Shown: in pieces, positions 45,055-55,809 of the stretch
Layout of the letters: each line of letters begins with the position of its first letter
How positions within the stretch are numbered: the stretch's first letter is position 1
Assembly (NCBI RefSeq): GCF_036711975.1
Contig: NC_091976.1
Span: 25,730,001-25,794,000, forward strand
DNA: 64,000 bases
Origin: Onthophagus taurus
Lineage: Eukaryota; Arthropoda; Insecta; Coleoptera; Scarabaeidae
Reading direction: 5' to 3'
The notes under the pieces: generated by a model
Told to the model about the DNA's origin: nothing
Database searches by the model: none
The model's input: the letters and a program-made list of their open reading frames with translations, nothing else
Position numbers and translations under genes: made by a program

Positions 45055-45984
45055 AATTATAAAAGTTAAATAATAAAGATTGTTGACATAAAAAGAAAAG
45101 AATTTTCCCTTGATTGTTTATATAGAGCTGTTTCGTGAATATTAGAAAGATGAAGGATTCCAAAATTATGGTTTTATCTTAAAATTGGATTTCTAGAACT
45201 GAATATCAGTTGTTTCAAAAATGTTAAAAACACCAGAACATTTTTGCTCCAGATGAATTCCAACTACACTTTGGACAGGATGTCAAGACTAAAGATGACT
45301 TTTGCAAAATGTTCTGGGAGGTACTTAACTTGTAGGAAACTGTATCCTAAGATGACTTTGCTTTAATAAGACTTTTCTTATACTGGAATCGAACGCGTTT
45401 TGAAGGTGACACCATGAAAGATCTGATAGATCACTCCAGCTTCCAGGAGATGCCTCAACTTTAAGGTTTATTTACAAGGACCAAGAATGTTACTTTGCAG
45501 TATTCAAAGCAGTACAAAAAAATATACACCTTATACTAGTCAGAAAAGAGAATCGATACAATTTTCATTATAATATAATCGATACAATAAATTTGGTACA
45601 AAAGTTAATAAAGATTTTTAAATTATATATAATTTGTCTTACAATTAGTAATAATAGAAAGTTGATAACAGCTTAGAATTTTGTTGACACATTCCACAGA
45701 TAAGAAGTAATTGCTTGAAAAATAATTCAATAAACATTTTAAAATTCTTTTCTTACTACTTTTTTTTATTGGAGTGGTTTTATTTATTTATGTGACAAGG
45801 ATACAATTAAAAATCATTGCGAATTAATCAAATAATTCCATCAAAACCTGGAATCACATTGTCTAAACTAGTGATGGAACGGATAGTGATATTGTGAAAA
45901 GCCGGATACCGGATATTCGGGATATATTGTCACATTATTGCGATATTTGAATAAAAATGAAATTAATAAGAAAGCTGATAAGAT
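45055..45984. other. Intergenic with retroelement-associated repeat phrases
   Basis: GACTTTTCTTATACTGGAATCG at about 45370 also occurs at about 43020 (AACTTTTCTTATACTGGAAT) and GATTCTAAGACGATTTTGC resembles 45350-45362, so this is part of the same old repeat family. No gene recognised. Confidence 0.5.
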
Positions 45985-48900
45985 ATGTCAACTTATTTGG
46001 ATCCAAAATACAAAATGAACTTCTTTTATGCTGATAATTGCAACATCGAAAATTTTATCAAAATTTCAAATATTGTTTTCTCAAAAACCAAAAATTATTT
46101 TTCAAATCGTGTTAATTCATTGGAAAGAGGACACTCTTATTAACACTTTGGGAAGTTTTCAAACTCAGATTCCAAGAAATGGATTTTATACGAATTTTTA
46201 AAGCTTAATCGGCGAAAATTGCAAAATTCGAAAAAATTGTCGATCATTTCAAAAATTTATTTCTCAAGAACTAAAAGTGATTTTTCAAAACGGCTTTTTG
46301 CATTAAAAAGAGGATGCTTTAATTAATAATTGGTGATATTTGAGCAAGGATCCTTCAAGAAATTACTTTTATAGCGAATTTTGAAAGTTATCGATGAAAA
46401 TTGCAACATCGAAAATTTTATCAAAACTTCAAATATTGTTTTCTCAAAAACTAAAAGTTATTTTTCATATCGTGTTGATTCATTGGAAAGGGGACACTCT
46501 TATTAACACTTTGGGATATTTTCAAACTCATATTCCAAGAAATGGATTTTGTACGAATTTTTAAAACTTATCGGCGATAATTGCGAAATTCGAAAAAATT
46601 GTCGATCATTTCAAAAATTTTTTTCTCAAGAACTAAAAGTGATTTTTCAAAACAATTTTTTGCATTTAAAAGAGGATACTTTGATTAATAATTGGTAACA
46701 TTTCCACAAGAATCCTTTAAGAAATATATTTTATAGCGAATTTTGAAAGTTATCGATGAAAATTGCAACATCGAAAATTTTATCAAAACTTCAAATATTG
46801 TTTTCTCAAAAACTAAAAGTTATTTTTCAAATCGTGTTGATTCATTTCAAATAGGACACTTTTTTTAACACTTTGGGAAATTTTCATACTCATATTCCAA
46901 GAAGTGGATTTTATACGAATTTTTAAAACTTAATCGGTGATAATTGCAAAATTCGAAAAAATTGTCGATCATTTTAAAAATTTATTTCTCAAGAACTAAA
47001 AGTGATTTTTCAAAACGGCTTGTTGCATTAAAAAGAGGATACTTTAATTAATAAGTGGTGATATTTCCACAAGGATCCTTCAAGAAATGAATTTTATAGG
47101 GAATTTTGAAACTTATCGATGAGAATTGGAACATCGAAAATTTTATCAAAACTTCAAATATTATTTTCACAAAAACTAAAAGTTATTTTTCAAATCGTGT
47201 TGATTCGTTGGAAAGAGGACACTCTTATTAACACTTTGGGATATTTTCAAAATCATATTCCAAGAAATAGATTTTATACGAATTTTTAAAACTTAATTGG
47301 CGAAAATTGCAAAATTCGAAAAAATTGTCGATCATTTCAAAAATTTTTTTCTCAAGAACTAAAAGTGATTTTTCAAAACAGCTTGTTGCATTAAAAAGAG
47401 GATACTTTGATTAATAATTTGTAACATTTCCACAAGAATCCTTTAAGAAATGAATTTTATAGCGAATTTTGAAAGTTATCGATGAAAATTGCAACAACGA
47501 AAATTTTATCAAAACTTCAAATATTGTTTTCTCAAAAACTAAAAGTTATTTTTCAAAATGGGTTGGTTCAATAGAAAGAGGATACTTTTATTAACACTTT
47601 GGGAAATTTTCAAACTCATATTCCAAGAAATGGATTTTATACGAATTTTTTAAACTTAATCGGCAAAAATTGCAAAATTCGAAAAAATTGTCGATCATTT
47701 CAAAAATTTATTTCTCAAGAACTGAAAGTGATTTTTCAAAACGGCTTTTTGCATTAAAAAGAGGATGCTTTAATTAATAATTGGTGATATTTGAACAAGG
47801 ATCCTCCAAGAAATTAATTTTATAGCGAATTTTGAAAGTTATCGATGAAAATTGCAACATCGAAAATTTTATCAAAACTTCAAATATTGTTTTCTCAAAA
47901 ACAAAAAGTTATTTTTCAAATCATGTTGATTCATTGGAAAGGGGACACTCTTATTAACACTTTGGGATATTTTCAAACTCATATTCCAAGAAATGGATTT
48001 TATACGAATTTTTAAAACTTAATCGGCGATAATTGCAAAATTCGAAAAAATTGTGGATTATTTCAAAAATTTATTTCTGAAGAACTAAAAGTGATTTTTC
48101 AAAACGGCTTTTTGCATTAAAAAGAGGATACTTTAATTAATAATTGGTGATATTTCCACAAGGATCCTTCAAGAAATGAATTTTATAGCGAATTTTGAAA
48201 GTTATCGATGAAAATTGCAACATCGAAAATTTTATCAAAACTTCAAATATTGTTTTCTCAAAAACTAAAAGTTATTTTTCAAAACGCGTTGGTTCATTGG
48301 AAAGAGGACAGTTTTATTAACACTTTGGGAAATTTTCAAACTCATATTCCAAGAAATGGATTTTATACGAATTTTTAAAACTTAATCGGCGAAAATTGCA
48401 AAATTCGAAAAAATTGTCGATCATTTCAAAAATTTTTTTCTCAAGAAGTAAAAGTAATTTTTCAAAACGGTTTTTTGCATTAAAAAGAGGATACTTTAAT
48501 TAATAATTAGTGATATTTCCACAAGGATCCTCCAAGAAATGAATTTTATAGGGAATTTTGAAAGTTATCGATGAGAATTGGAACATCGAAAATTTTATCA
48601 AAACTTCAAATATTATTTTCTCAAAAACTAAAAGTTATTTTTCATATCGTGTTGATTCATTGGAAAGGGGACACTCTTATTAACACTTTGGGATATTTTC
48701 AAACTCATATTCCAAGAAATGGATTTTATACGAATTTTTTAAACTTAATCGGCGAAAATTGCAAAATTCGAAAAAATTGTCGATCAATTCAAAAATTTAT
48801 TTCTCAAGATCTAAAAGTGATTTTTCAAAACGGCTTTTTGTATTAAAAAGAGGATGCTTTAATTAATAATTGGTGATATTTGAACAAGGATCCTCCAAGA

Positions 48901-49612
48901 AATTAATTTTATAGCGAATTTTGAAAGTTATCGATGAAAATTGCAACATCGAAAATTTTATCAAAACTTCAAATATTGTTTTCTCAAAAACTAAAAGTTA
49001 TTTTTCATATCGTGTTGATTCATTGGAAAGGGGACACTCTTATTAACACTTTAGGATATTTTCAAACTCATATTCCAAGAAATGGATTTTATACGAATTT
49101 TTAAAACTTAATCGGCGAAAATTGCAAAATTCGAAAAAATTGTCGATCATTTCAAACATTTTTTTCTCAAGAACTAAAAGTGATTTTTTAAAACGGCTTG
49201 TTGCATTAAAAAGAAGATACTTTAATTAATAATTAGTGATATTTCCACAAGGATCCTCCAAGAAATGAATTTTATAGGGAATTTTGAAAGTTATCGATGA
49301 AAATTGCAACATCGAAAATTTTATCAAAACTTCAAATATTGTTTTCTCAAAAACTAAAAGTTATTTTTCCAATCGTGTTGATTCATTGGAAAGAGGACCC
49401 TCTTATTAACACTTTGGGATATTTTCAAACTCATATTCCAAGAAATGGATTTTATACAAATTTTTAAAACTTAATCGGCGAAAATTGCAAAATTCGAAAA
49501 AATTGTCTGTCATTTCAAAAATTTATTTCTCAAGAACTAAAAGTGATTTTTCAAATCGTGTTGATTCATTGGAAAGAAGACACTCTTATTAAAACTTTGG
49601 GATAATTAAAGA
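45985..49612. repeat. Satellite array, 361-bp dimeric unit, about ten copies
   Basis: TTGCAACATCGAAAATTTTA marks the unit start at about 46039, 46402, 46763, 47126 (variant), 47489, 47851, 48214, 48577 (variant), 48942 and 49303, a period of 361-363 bp. Each unit has two half-units of about 181 bp: one with CTCAAAAACTAAAAGTTATT and AAGAGGACACTCTTATTAAC, the other with CTCAAGAACTAAAAGTGATT and AAGAGGATACTTTAATTAAT. The halves match each other less than whole units match, which is a higher-order dimer. The array fills the space between ML-like genes B and C. Confidence 0.92.
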
Positions 49613-49815
49613 TGAATTTGATTTCTAATTTAATCGAAAAAACTTATTAAAGTTATGAATTATAATAAAAAGAAATAACAAACTTTCACTGAGGAAATAA
49701 ATTGTATTAACCATTTATTCATGGTAATAAAAAACAAATTAGATTGTAAACCGAAAGGAATCTTCCTGAAATTATTAAAAACATATGGTTAATATGATTA
49801 GTGATTACATATGTT

Positions 49816-50475
49816 TTAATTTTTTTTGTTCTTTTTTTTAAACAACTTTCCTTCCAGTTTAAAGCAACTTTTTCCCGAATTATGTTTCACATTCATATTG
49901 AGACTAAATTTTCCAGAAAATATCGGAAGAAAATCTTTGTATTCTTTAATATTATATTTGAATTCTCCGTTAATGCACATTTCCCCCTACAACAAAGAAA
50001 CATCATGACTAACTCAAAATCGAATTTAGTCTTTGATTGATTATAATTATTAAATTCGATGAATGCAATTAAATCGTTAAAATAATTAAAAAAAATACCG
50101 CTTTAATTGGGCAACTATCAAGTCCTTCCTTTTTTAACAATTCGCACCCATCAAATGTGTCATCGTAAAGTCCGATTCCATCTTGATTAGCGGAAAATGA
50201 TGCGTTGAATGTTTTGAAGCCCTTTTTGATTTGTACACAACCTTTGGGGATTATGTTACATTTTTTATCTAAACTTATTGAAACTTTTTCTTTTACTTGT
50301 ATTACGTTTTCAGAACCGCAATTTTTAAATTTTTTTATGTCTATATCGTAACCACCCTAGAATTAATTAAAAGTGAATGAATTGAATAAAATAAAAGATT
50401 CTTTTAACGTACACACGAAAACGTTTCGTAAATACATGATGAAATAATGACTAAGGTAGTGGTGATGTGAAACAT
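49816..50475 (-). CDS. Secreted ML/GM2-activator-like protein C, 163 aa
   Basis: Exons in transcript order: 50475-50413 (signal peptide MFHITTTLVIISSCIYETFS), 50356-50099, 49986-49816. The middle exon joins what are exons 2 and 3 in A and D, so one intron is lost, while the last intron after CPIKA is kept. The mature part begins GGYDIDIKKFKNC; eight cysteines are conserved (FSC, KNC, KKC, KGC, DGC, DSCP, EMC, KSC). The C-terminus is Lys-rich (LEGKLFKKKNKKN). It has the same DKKCNIIPKGC core as A (DKKCNVIPKGC). Confidence 0.8.
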
Positions 50476-50651
50476 TTTTTTCTTGCAAATGAAATATGTA
50501 AAACAAAGAGATATAAAAAGTAGATGTTTTACAACTCACTGTTTCCAAGTAATTAAAACAAAACAAAAGGTGTTTTTAAAGTGTTTTTATTTCAAAAATT
50601 AATTAAAATTACAAATTGCTTCAATTTTTTTGGCTCAAACGTAGTGAAAAA

Positions 50652-51390
50652 TTATTTTTTGTTTAGTGATAAATCTAACAGGAGACATGTATTTCCAGTG
50701 TCGTGCTTCCCGTCTATCTTAAGCTTCATATTTCCTGCTATCAACCCAAGTTGCATTCTATATTTGCTGATACTTAATGTTTTATCTCCATTCACGCAAA
50801 TTTTTTGCTAAAATTAATCTTTTTAGTCACATTTTTTTTTAGTTAAATACATTTTTACCGCTTTAACAGGACATTTTGTTGGTAAAGCAAAAGCGGAGAG
50901 TAACATTCCTACTGTTGGGTTACTCTCCATCAGCTCACAACCATTAAGAGTACCTTCTAAAGGAGCCATTGGTGGTTTCGTAAACGTGTATTTCACCTAA
51001 AAATGCAAATAAATTCAAATCTTGATGTCATCAATTATCAACTGTATGCAAATGAGATTACAAAACAATCAGGAAAAACCAATAATAATAAAAAAAAGTA
51101 CTTAACTTACATTCAACGTTTTAAAAGCTTTTGTGACTCCACATCCTTTAGGGATTAAATTACAATTTTTGTCCAAAGTTACAGAAAATGTTTCGTCTAA
51201 ACGTATCACGTTGTTTTCACGACAATTTTTAATGCTGTTGACTTTTAAAGCGTACCCATTCTGTGATACAAAAATGAAATGAGAAAAAAATTTATTTAAT
51301 TAATTATTAACTTACACAGGATAAAGTACTCTTAATAAACAAGCACGAAGTAATTGCAAAAACGCATAAAACATAACGTGAGACCTTCAT
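50652..51390 (-). CDS. Secreted ML/GM2-activator-like protein D, 172 aa
   Basis: Exons in transcript order: 51390-51316, 51260-51111, 50996-50859, 50807-50652; all introns GT-AG and phase 0, at the same places as in A. The signal peptide contains YVLCVFAITSCLFI and ends LSC. The mature part begins NGYALKVNSIKNC; eight cysteines are conserved (DKNCNLIPKGC core; PTKCPVKA before the last intron; final HDTGNTCLLLDL). A TATA-like TATATAAAAAG lies 48-54 bases upstream on the minus strand. D and A have the full ancestral gene structure. Confidence 0.82.
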
Positions 51391-51437
51391 TTTTGATAAA
51401 CGATTCTCTATGATGGTCTAACGAACATTGCCGCTTT

Positions 51438-51444
51438 TTATATA
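51438..51444 (-). promoter_or_regulatory. TATA box of ML-like gene D
   Basis: On the minus strand TATATAAAAAGCGG, 48 bases before the ATG, the same spacing as in gene A. Confidence 0.55.
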
Positions 51445-52059
51445 CATGCTCAACCACTACCTAACTATAAGTTAGGTATAATTAATGACGCATGATAATA
51501 AACGCAGAAAAAAAAATTACTGTTTATTTACTTGTGCGGAAACATATTCTCATCGGAATATATCAGATTCCGAGTACATTTAACAAATTACATAATTGTT
51601 GTAATAATAACACAAAACCGCAAAAAAACGTTTATTTTTTTTTTATTTCTTTTCATCTTTCATTTGATCTGTTACACATATTCTTTTTTTATAATCGGAA
51701 AGCGTAAAAAAATACAAATTATTCGAAAAATTAACCAAAAAAGGAAGCGGAAATTACCAAAATTATTTTTTTATAAAACATTTTTGGTTAATTTTTGTCT
51801 CTTAAAATTAAAATCAACAAATATAAAAAATAAAGCACGCACTAAAAGTTATAATTGTTAATTTATAATTTTTTTTTAATCTTTTTCTTCATAAACAATC
51901 TATTTGATATTTGATTAGTCTAGAGACTATTATTAAAAATATTAACTCACACGTGTGCGTTAAAAAAAATAAACCTTGATTACATTAAGTTACTTCCTGA
52001 CTAATTAATAGCTTATTAGAATATTATTTGGGGTTTTACTCGTATCAAAATGCAATTTT
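51445..52059. other. Intergenic, nothing recognised
   Basis: A/T-rich runs (for example 51620-51860). The plus-strand open frames here are composition artefacts. Confidence 0.4.
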
Positions 52060-52897
52060 TCGATCGAAATTTAATACGGTGTTATATATAATATTAAAGA
52101 GAACACTTTTAGCTTTCATTTGAAACAAAAAACATTTGTTTATCTTTACATCTAAGCTCAGCGTGATTTTTCAAAGTTCAAAACTTTTTCTTCGATTAAA
52201 TCAAAATTGCAACATTTTTGATATGAACATTTTTTGTATCCACAGTAAAAATGAAATGATATATATTATTTTAAAGAGGACACCTTTAGCTTTAATTTGA
52301 TATAAAAAACAATTTCTTATCTTCACATTTAAACCTAGCACAATTATTTAAAGTTAACAGCTTTTTAGGCTATAATCAAAACGCAACATTTTTGATGTGA
52401 ACGGTTTTTGAATCCAGAGTTAATACGAAATGATATATTATATATCATTTTAAAGAGGGCACCGTTAGCTTTAGTTTGATATAAAAAACAATTTCTTATC
52501 TTCACATCTAAACCCAGCACGATTATTTAAAGTTGATAGTTTTTTTAGGCTATAATCACGCAACATTTTTGATATGAACAGTTTTTGTACCCACATAAAA
52601 ACAAAACGATATATTATATATCATTTTAAAGAGGACACCTTTAGCTTGAATTTGATATAAAAAACAATTTCTTATCTTCAGATCTAAGCCCAGCACGATT
52701 ATTTAAATTTAATAACTTCTTAGGCTATAATCAAAATGCAACATTTTTGATATGAACTTTTTTGAATCCACAGTAAAACCGATATGATATATCATATTAT
52801 ATCATTTTAAAGAGGACACCTTTAGCTTCTATTTGATATAAAAAAACAGTTTCTTATCTTCACATCTAAGCCCAGCATGAATAATTAAATTTGGCAG
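52060..52897. repeat. Satellite array, ~176-bp unit, left part
   Basis: Units carry AAAGAGGACACCTTTAGCTT, TTCTTATCTTCACATCTAA, CCAGCACGATTATTTAAA and GGCTATAATCAAAACGCAAC, recurring about every 172-178 bp; four to five units. It is cut by a copia-type insertion at 52898. Confidence 0.9.
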
Positions 52898-53895
52898 TAT
52901 TAAAATTATGCGTGATATGTTTTAACAGTTTAACAAACCTTTTATTATCTTTATATATTGACAATTAATAATAACAACATTCACTTGTTTTATATTATAT
53001 GTAACTACTCATAAAACATTAATGCACTCTTGATTGGGATTGCTTTATGATATAACATTTCAACACTCCCCCTCAAGGCCAATCATAGTTATAACCTTTT
53101 CTAATTTTGGTTTTGGTAATGGCTTTGTTAGCACGTCGGCAATCATTTCTTATTGCTTTTTTCCATTCTTTTAAAGCTTCCTTTAAAGAAATTTCTCCAA
53201 TATTTGCTTCCAAATTTGTATCGTCGTACGTAGTAGTCGTTTTTTTTAACATATTTGTCTTATCTTGGTTTTTAATATTTATTATTTCATCTGGTTCATT
53301 TTCTATCTTCAATTTGTAAATTTTTCTAGGTCTACCGTTTTTACCAGTTTTTTCTAATTTAGGTCTGCCTCTTCCTCTTTTCAATTCAATTTCTTTTTCT
53401 GTAGTTTCTTTTTCACACTTTTCATTTTGATTTAAGTGTATTCGATCTTGTGGGTTTAATTCTGGATTTGACGGTGTATTTTCTATTTTTTGATTGATTC
53501 ATCATTTTCCGCTATTAAAGTTGGTTTTTTTAATGTTCCATTTACATACTCCCATGCGTCATTTTTAATTAATATTGCTTCCATTTGCAACTTCCATGTT
53601 TCCCAATTATTCTTTTTAAGAGGATCAATTTTAAAACTTGTAGACATTTTTTTTAATTTATTTTAGTTTGTCTTCTTATAAAGGTTTGTTTTTATTACTG
53701 TTTTATATCTGGGCCCATAACCTATTAAAATTATGCGTGATATGTTTTAACAGTTTAACAAACCTTTTATTATCTTTATATATTGACAATTAATAATAAC
53801 AACATTCACTTGTTTTATATTATATGTAACTAAACTACTCATAAAACATTAATGCACTCTTGATTGGGATTAATTTATGATATAACATTTCAACA
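52898..53895 (-). mobile_element. Ty1/copia-type non-autonomous LTR element (fossil)
   Basis: Two direct repeats of about 170 bp, 52898-53065 and 53723-53895, begin TGTTGAAATGTTATATCATA on the minus strand. Next to the upstream one is GGTTATGGGCCCAGATAT, the copia-type primer-binding site, and next to the other is a GAGGGGGAG purine tract. GGCAG lies on both sides (52893-52897 and 53896-53900), a 5-bp target-site duplication in the satellite. Inside, only short pieces of gag (LKKNNWETWKLQMEAILIKN) and of the pol region before the reverse transcriptase remain. At about 1 kb it is far too short to be self-sufficient; it is broken, but the near-identical LTRs suggest it is fairly young. Confidence 0.88.
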
Positions 53896-55560
53896 GGCAG
53901 TTTTATTAAGCTATAATCAAAACGCAACATTTTTGATACGAATTTTTTTTTAATCCACAGTAAAAATGAAACGATATATTATATATCATTTTAAAGAGGA
54001 CACCTTTATCTTTAATTTGATATAAAGAACAATTTCTTATCTTCACATCTAAACCCAACACGATTATTTAAAGTTGATAGTCTTTTTAAGCTATAATCAA
54101 AACGCAACATTTTTTATGTGAAAATATTTTGTATCCACATTAAAAACGAAACGATGTATTATATATCATTTTAAAGAGGACACCTTTACCTTTAATATGG
54201 TATAAAAAGCAGTTTCTTATCTTCACATCTAAAGCCAGCACGATTATTTAAAGTGGATAGTTTTTTTAGGCTACAATTAAAACGCAACATTTTTGATATG
54301 AAATTTTATTGAATACACGGTAAAACGAAATGATATATTATATATCATTTTAAAGAGAACACCTTTAGCTTTAATTTGATATAAAAAACAATTTCTTATC
54401 TTCACATCTAAGCCCAGCACGATTATTTAAAGTTAACAGCTTTTTAGGCTGTAATGAAAATGCAACATTTTTCATATGAACATTTTTGAATCCACATGAA
54501 AAACGAAACGATATATTATATATCATTTTAAAGAGGACACCTTTAGCTTTAATTTGATATAAAAAACAATTTCTTATCTTCACGTCTAAACCCAGCACGA
54601 TTATTTAAAGTTAACAGTGTTTTTAGGCTATAATCAAAACGCAACATTTTTGATATGAACATTTTTGAATCCAGATTAAAAATGAAATGATATATATTAT
54701 TTTAAAGAGGACACCTTTAGCTTTAATTTGGAATAAAAAACAATATCTTCACATCTAACCCTAGCACGATTATTTAAAGTTAACAGTGTTTTTAGGCTAT
54801 AATCAAAACGCAACATTTTTGATATGAACATTTTTGAATCCACAGTAAAAACGAAATGATATATTATATATCATTTTAAAGAGGACACCTTTAGCTTTAA
54901 TTTGATATAAAAAACAGTTTCTTATCTCTACATCTAAACCCAGCATGATTATTTAAATTTGGCAGTTTTTTTAGGCTATAATCAAAACGCCACATTTTTG
55001 ATATGAAATTTTTTTGAATCCACAATAGAAACGAGATGATATATTATATATCATTTTAAAGAGGACACCTTTAGCTTTAATTTGATATAAAAAACAATTT
55101 CTTATCTTCACATCTAAACCCAGCATGATTATTTAAAGTGAACAGCTTTTTAAGCTATAATCAAAACGCAACTTTTTTGATATGAACATTTTTGAATCCA
55201 CAGTAAAAACGAAATGATATATTATATATCATTTTAAAGAGGACACCTTTAGCTTTAATTTGATATAAAAAACAGTTTCTTATCTCTACATCTAAACCCA
55301 GCATGATTATTTAAATTTGGCAGTTTTTTTAGGCTATAATCAAAACGCCACATTTTTGATATGAATTTTTTTTGAATCCACAATAAAAACGAAACGATAT
55401 ATTATATATCATTTTAAAGAGGACACTATTAGCTTTAATTTGATATAAAAACAATTTCTTATCTTCACATCTAAGCCCAGCACGATTGTTTAAAGTTAAC
55501 AGTTTTTGTAGGCTATAATCAAAGCGCAACATTTTTTATATGAACGATTATTGTATTAAA
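53896..55560. repeat. Satellite array, ~176-bp unit, right part
   Basis: It continues the array of 52060-52897, with about nine to ten units (GCTATAATCAAAACGCAAC at about 53909, 54091, 54266, 54630, 54797, 54975, 55157, 55333, 55512). Two adjacent units near 54960 and 55320 share the variant AACGCCACATTTTTGATATG and are each preceded by the same AGTTTCTTATCTCTACATCT variant, so a two-unit segment was duplicated as a block. Confidence 0.9.
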
Positions 55561-55809
55561 ATCTGGCTAAATCTTTTTTTAAGATATAAAATTAAACGCT
55601 TTTTATATTAAATCGATTTTATTGAATTCTTAAATTAAATATTGCACATTTTCTCCATTTTATTATTATAATTATTAATTACAAACATTTAACAAAATAT
55701 ATACAGATTTAAAAACATTAAACTTAATTATTATTGGGTTGGGTTTGAGGAGGTTTTAATAGATATCACGAAAAATTTAATAATAATACAAACTTATTAT
55801 TGTACTGAT
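55561..55809. other. 3' UTR of the Gln-rich gene
   Basis: AT-rich sequence after the minus-strand stop at 55810, ending at the satellite. No feature beyond probable polyadenylation signals. Confidence 0.4.

Noticed and set aside
48571-48846. 91-codon open frame in the 361-bp satellite
   Set aside because: It follows the satellite unit and has no family resemblance; a frame that happens to lack stops in a repeated sequence.
45985-49612. Regular repeats that could suggest a CRISPR array
   Set aside because: Units are 361 bp in direct head-to-tail order without unique spacers, and the DNA is eukaryotic.
52585-53384. Minus-strand frame with GRPRK-type motif as a possible AT-hook host gene
   Set aside because: It lies between the two direct repeats of the copia-type fossil and matches the pol region before the reverse transcriptase of that family.
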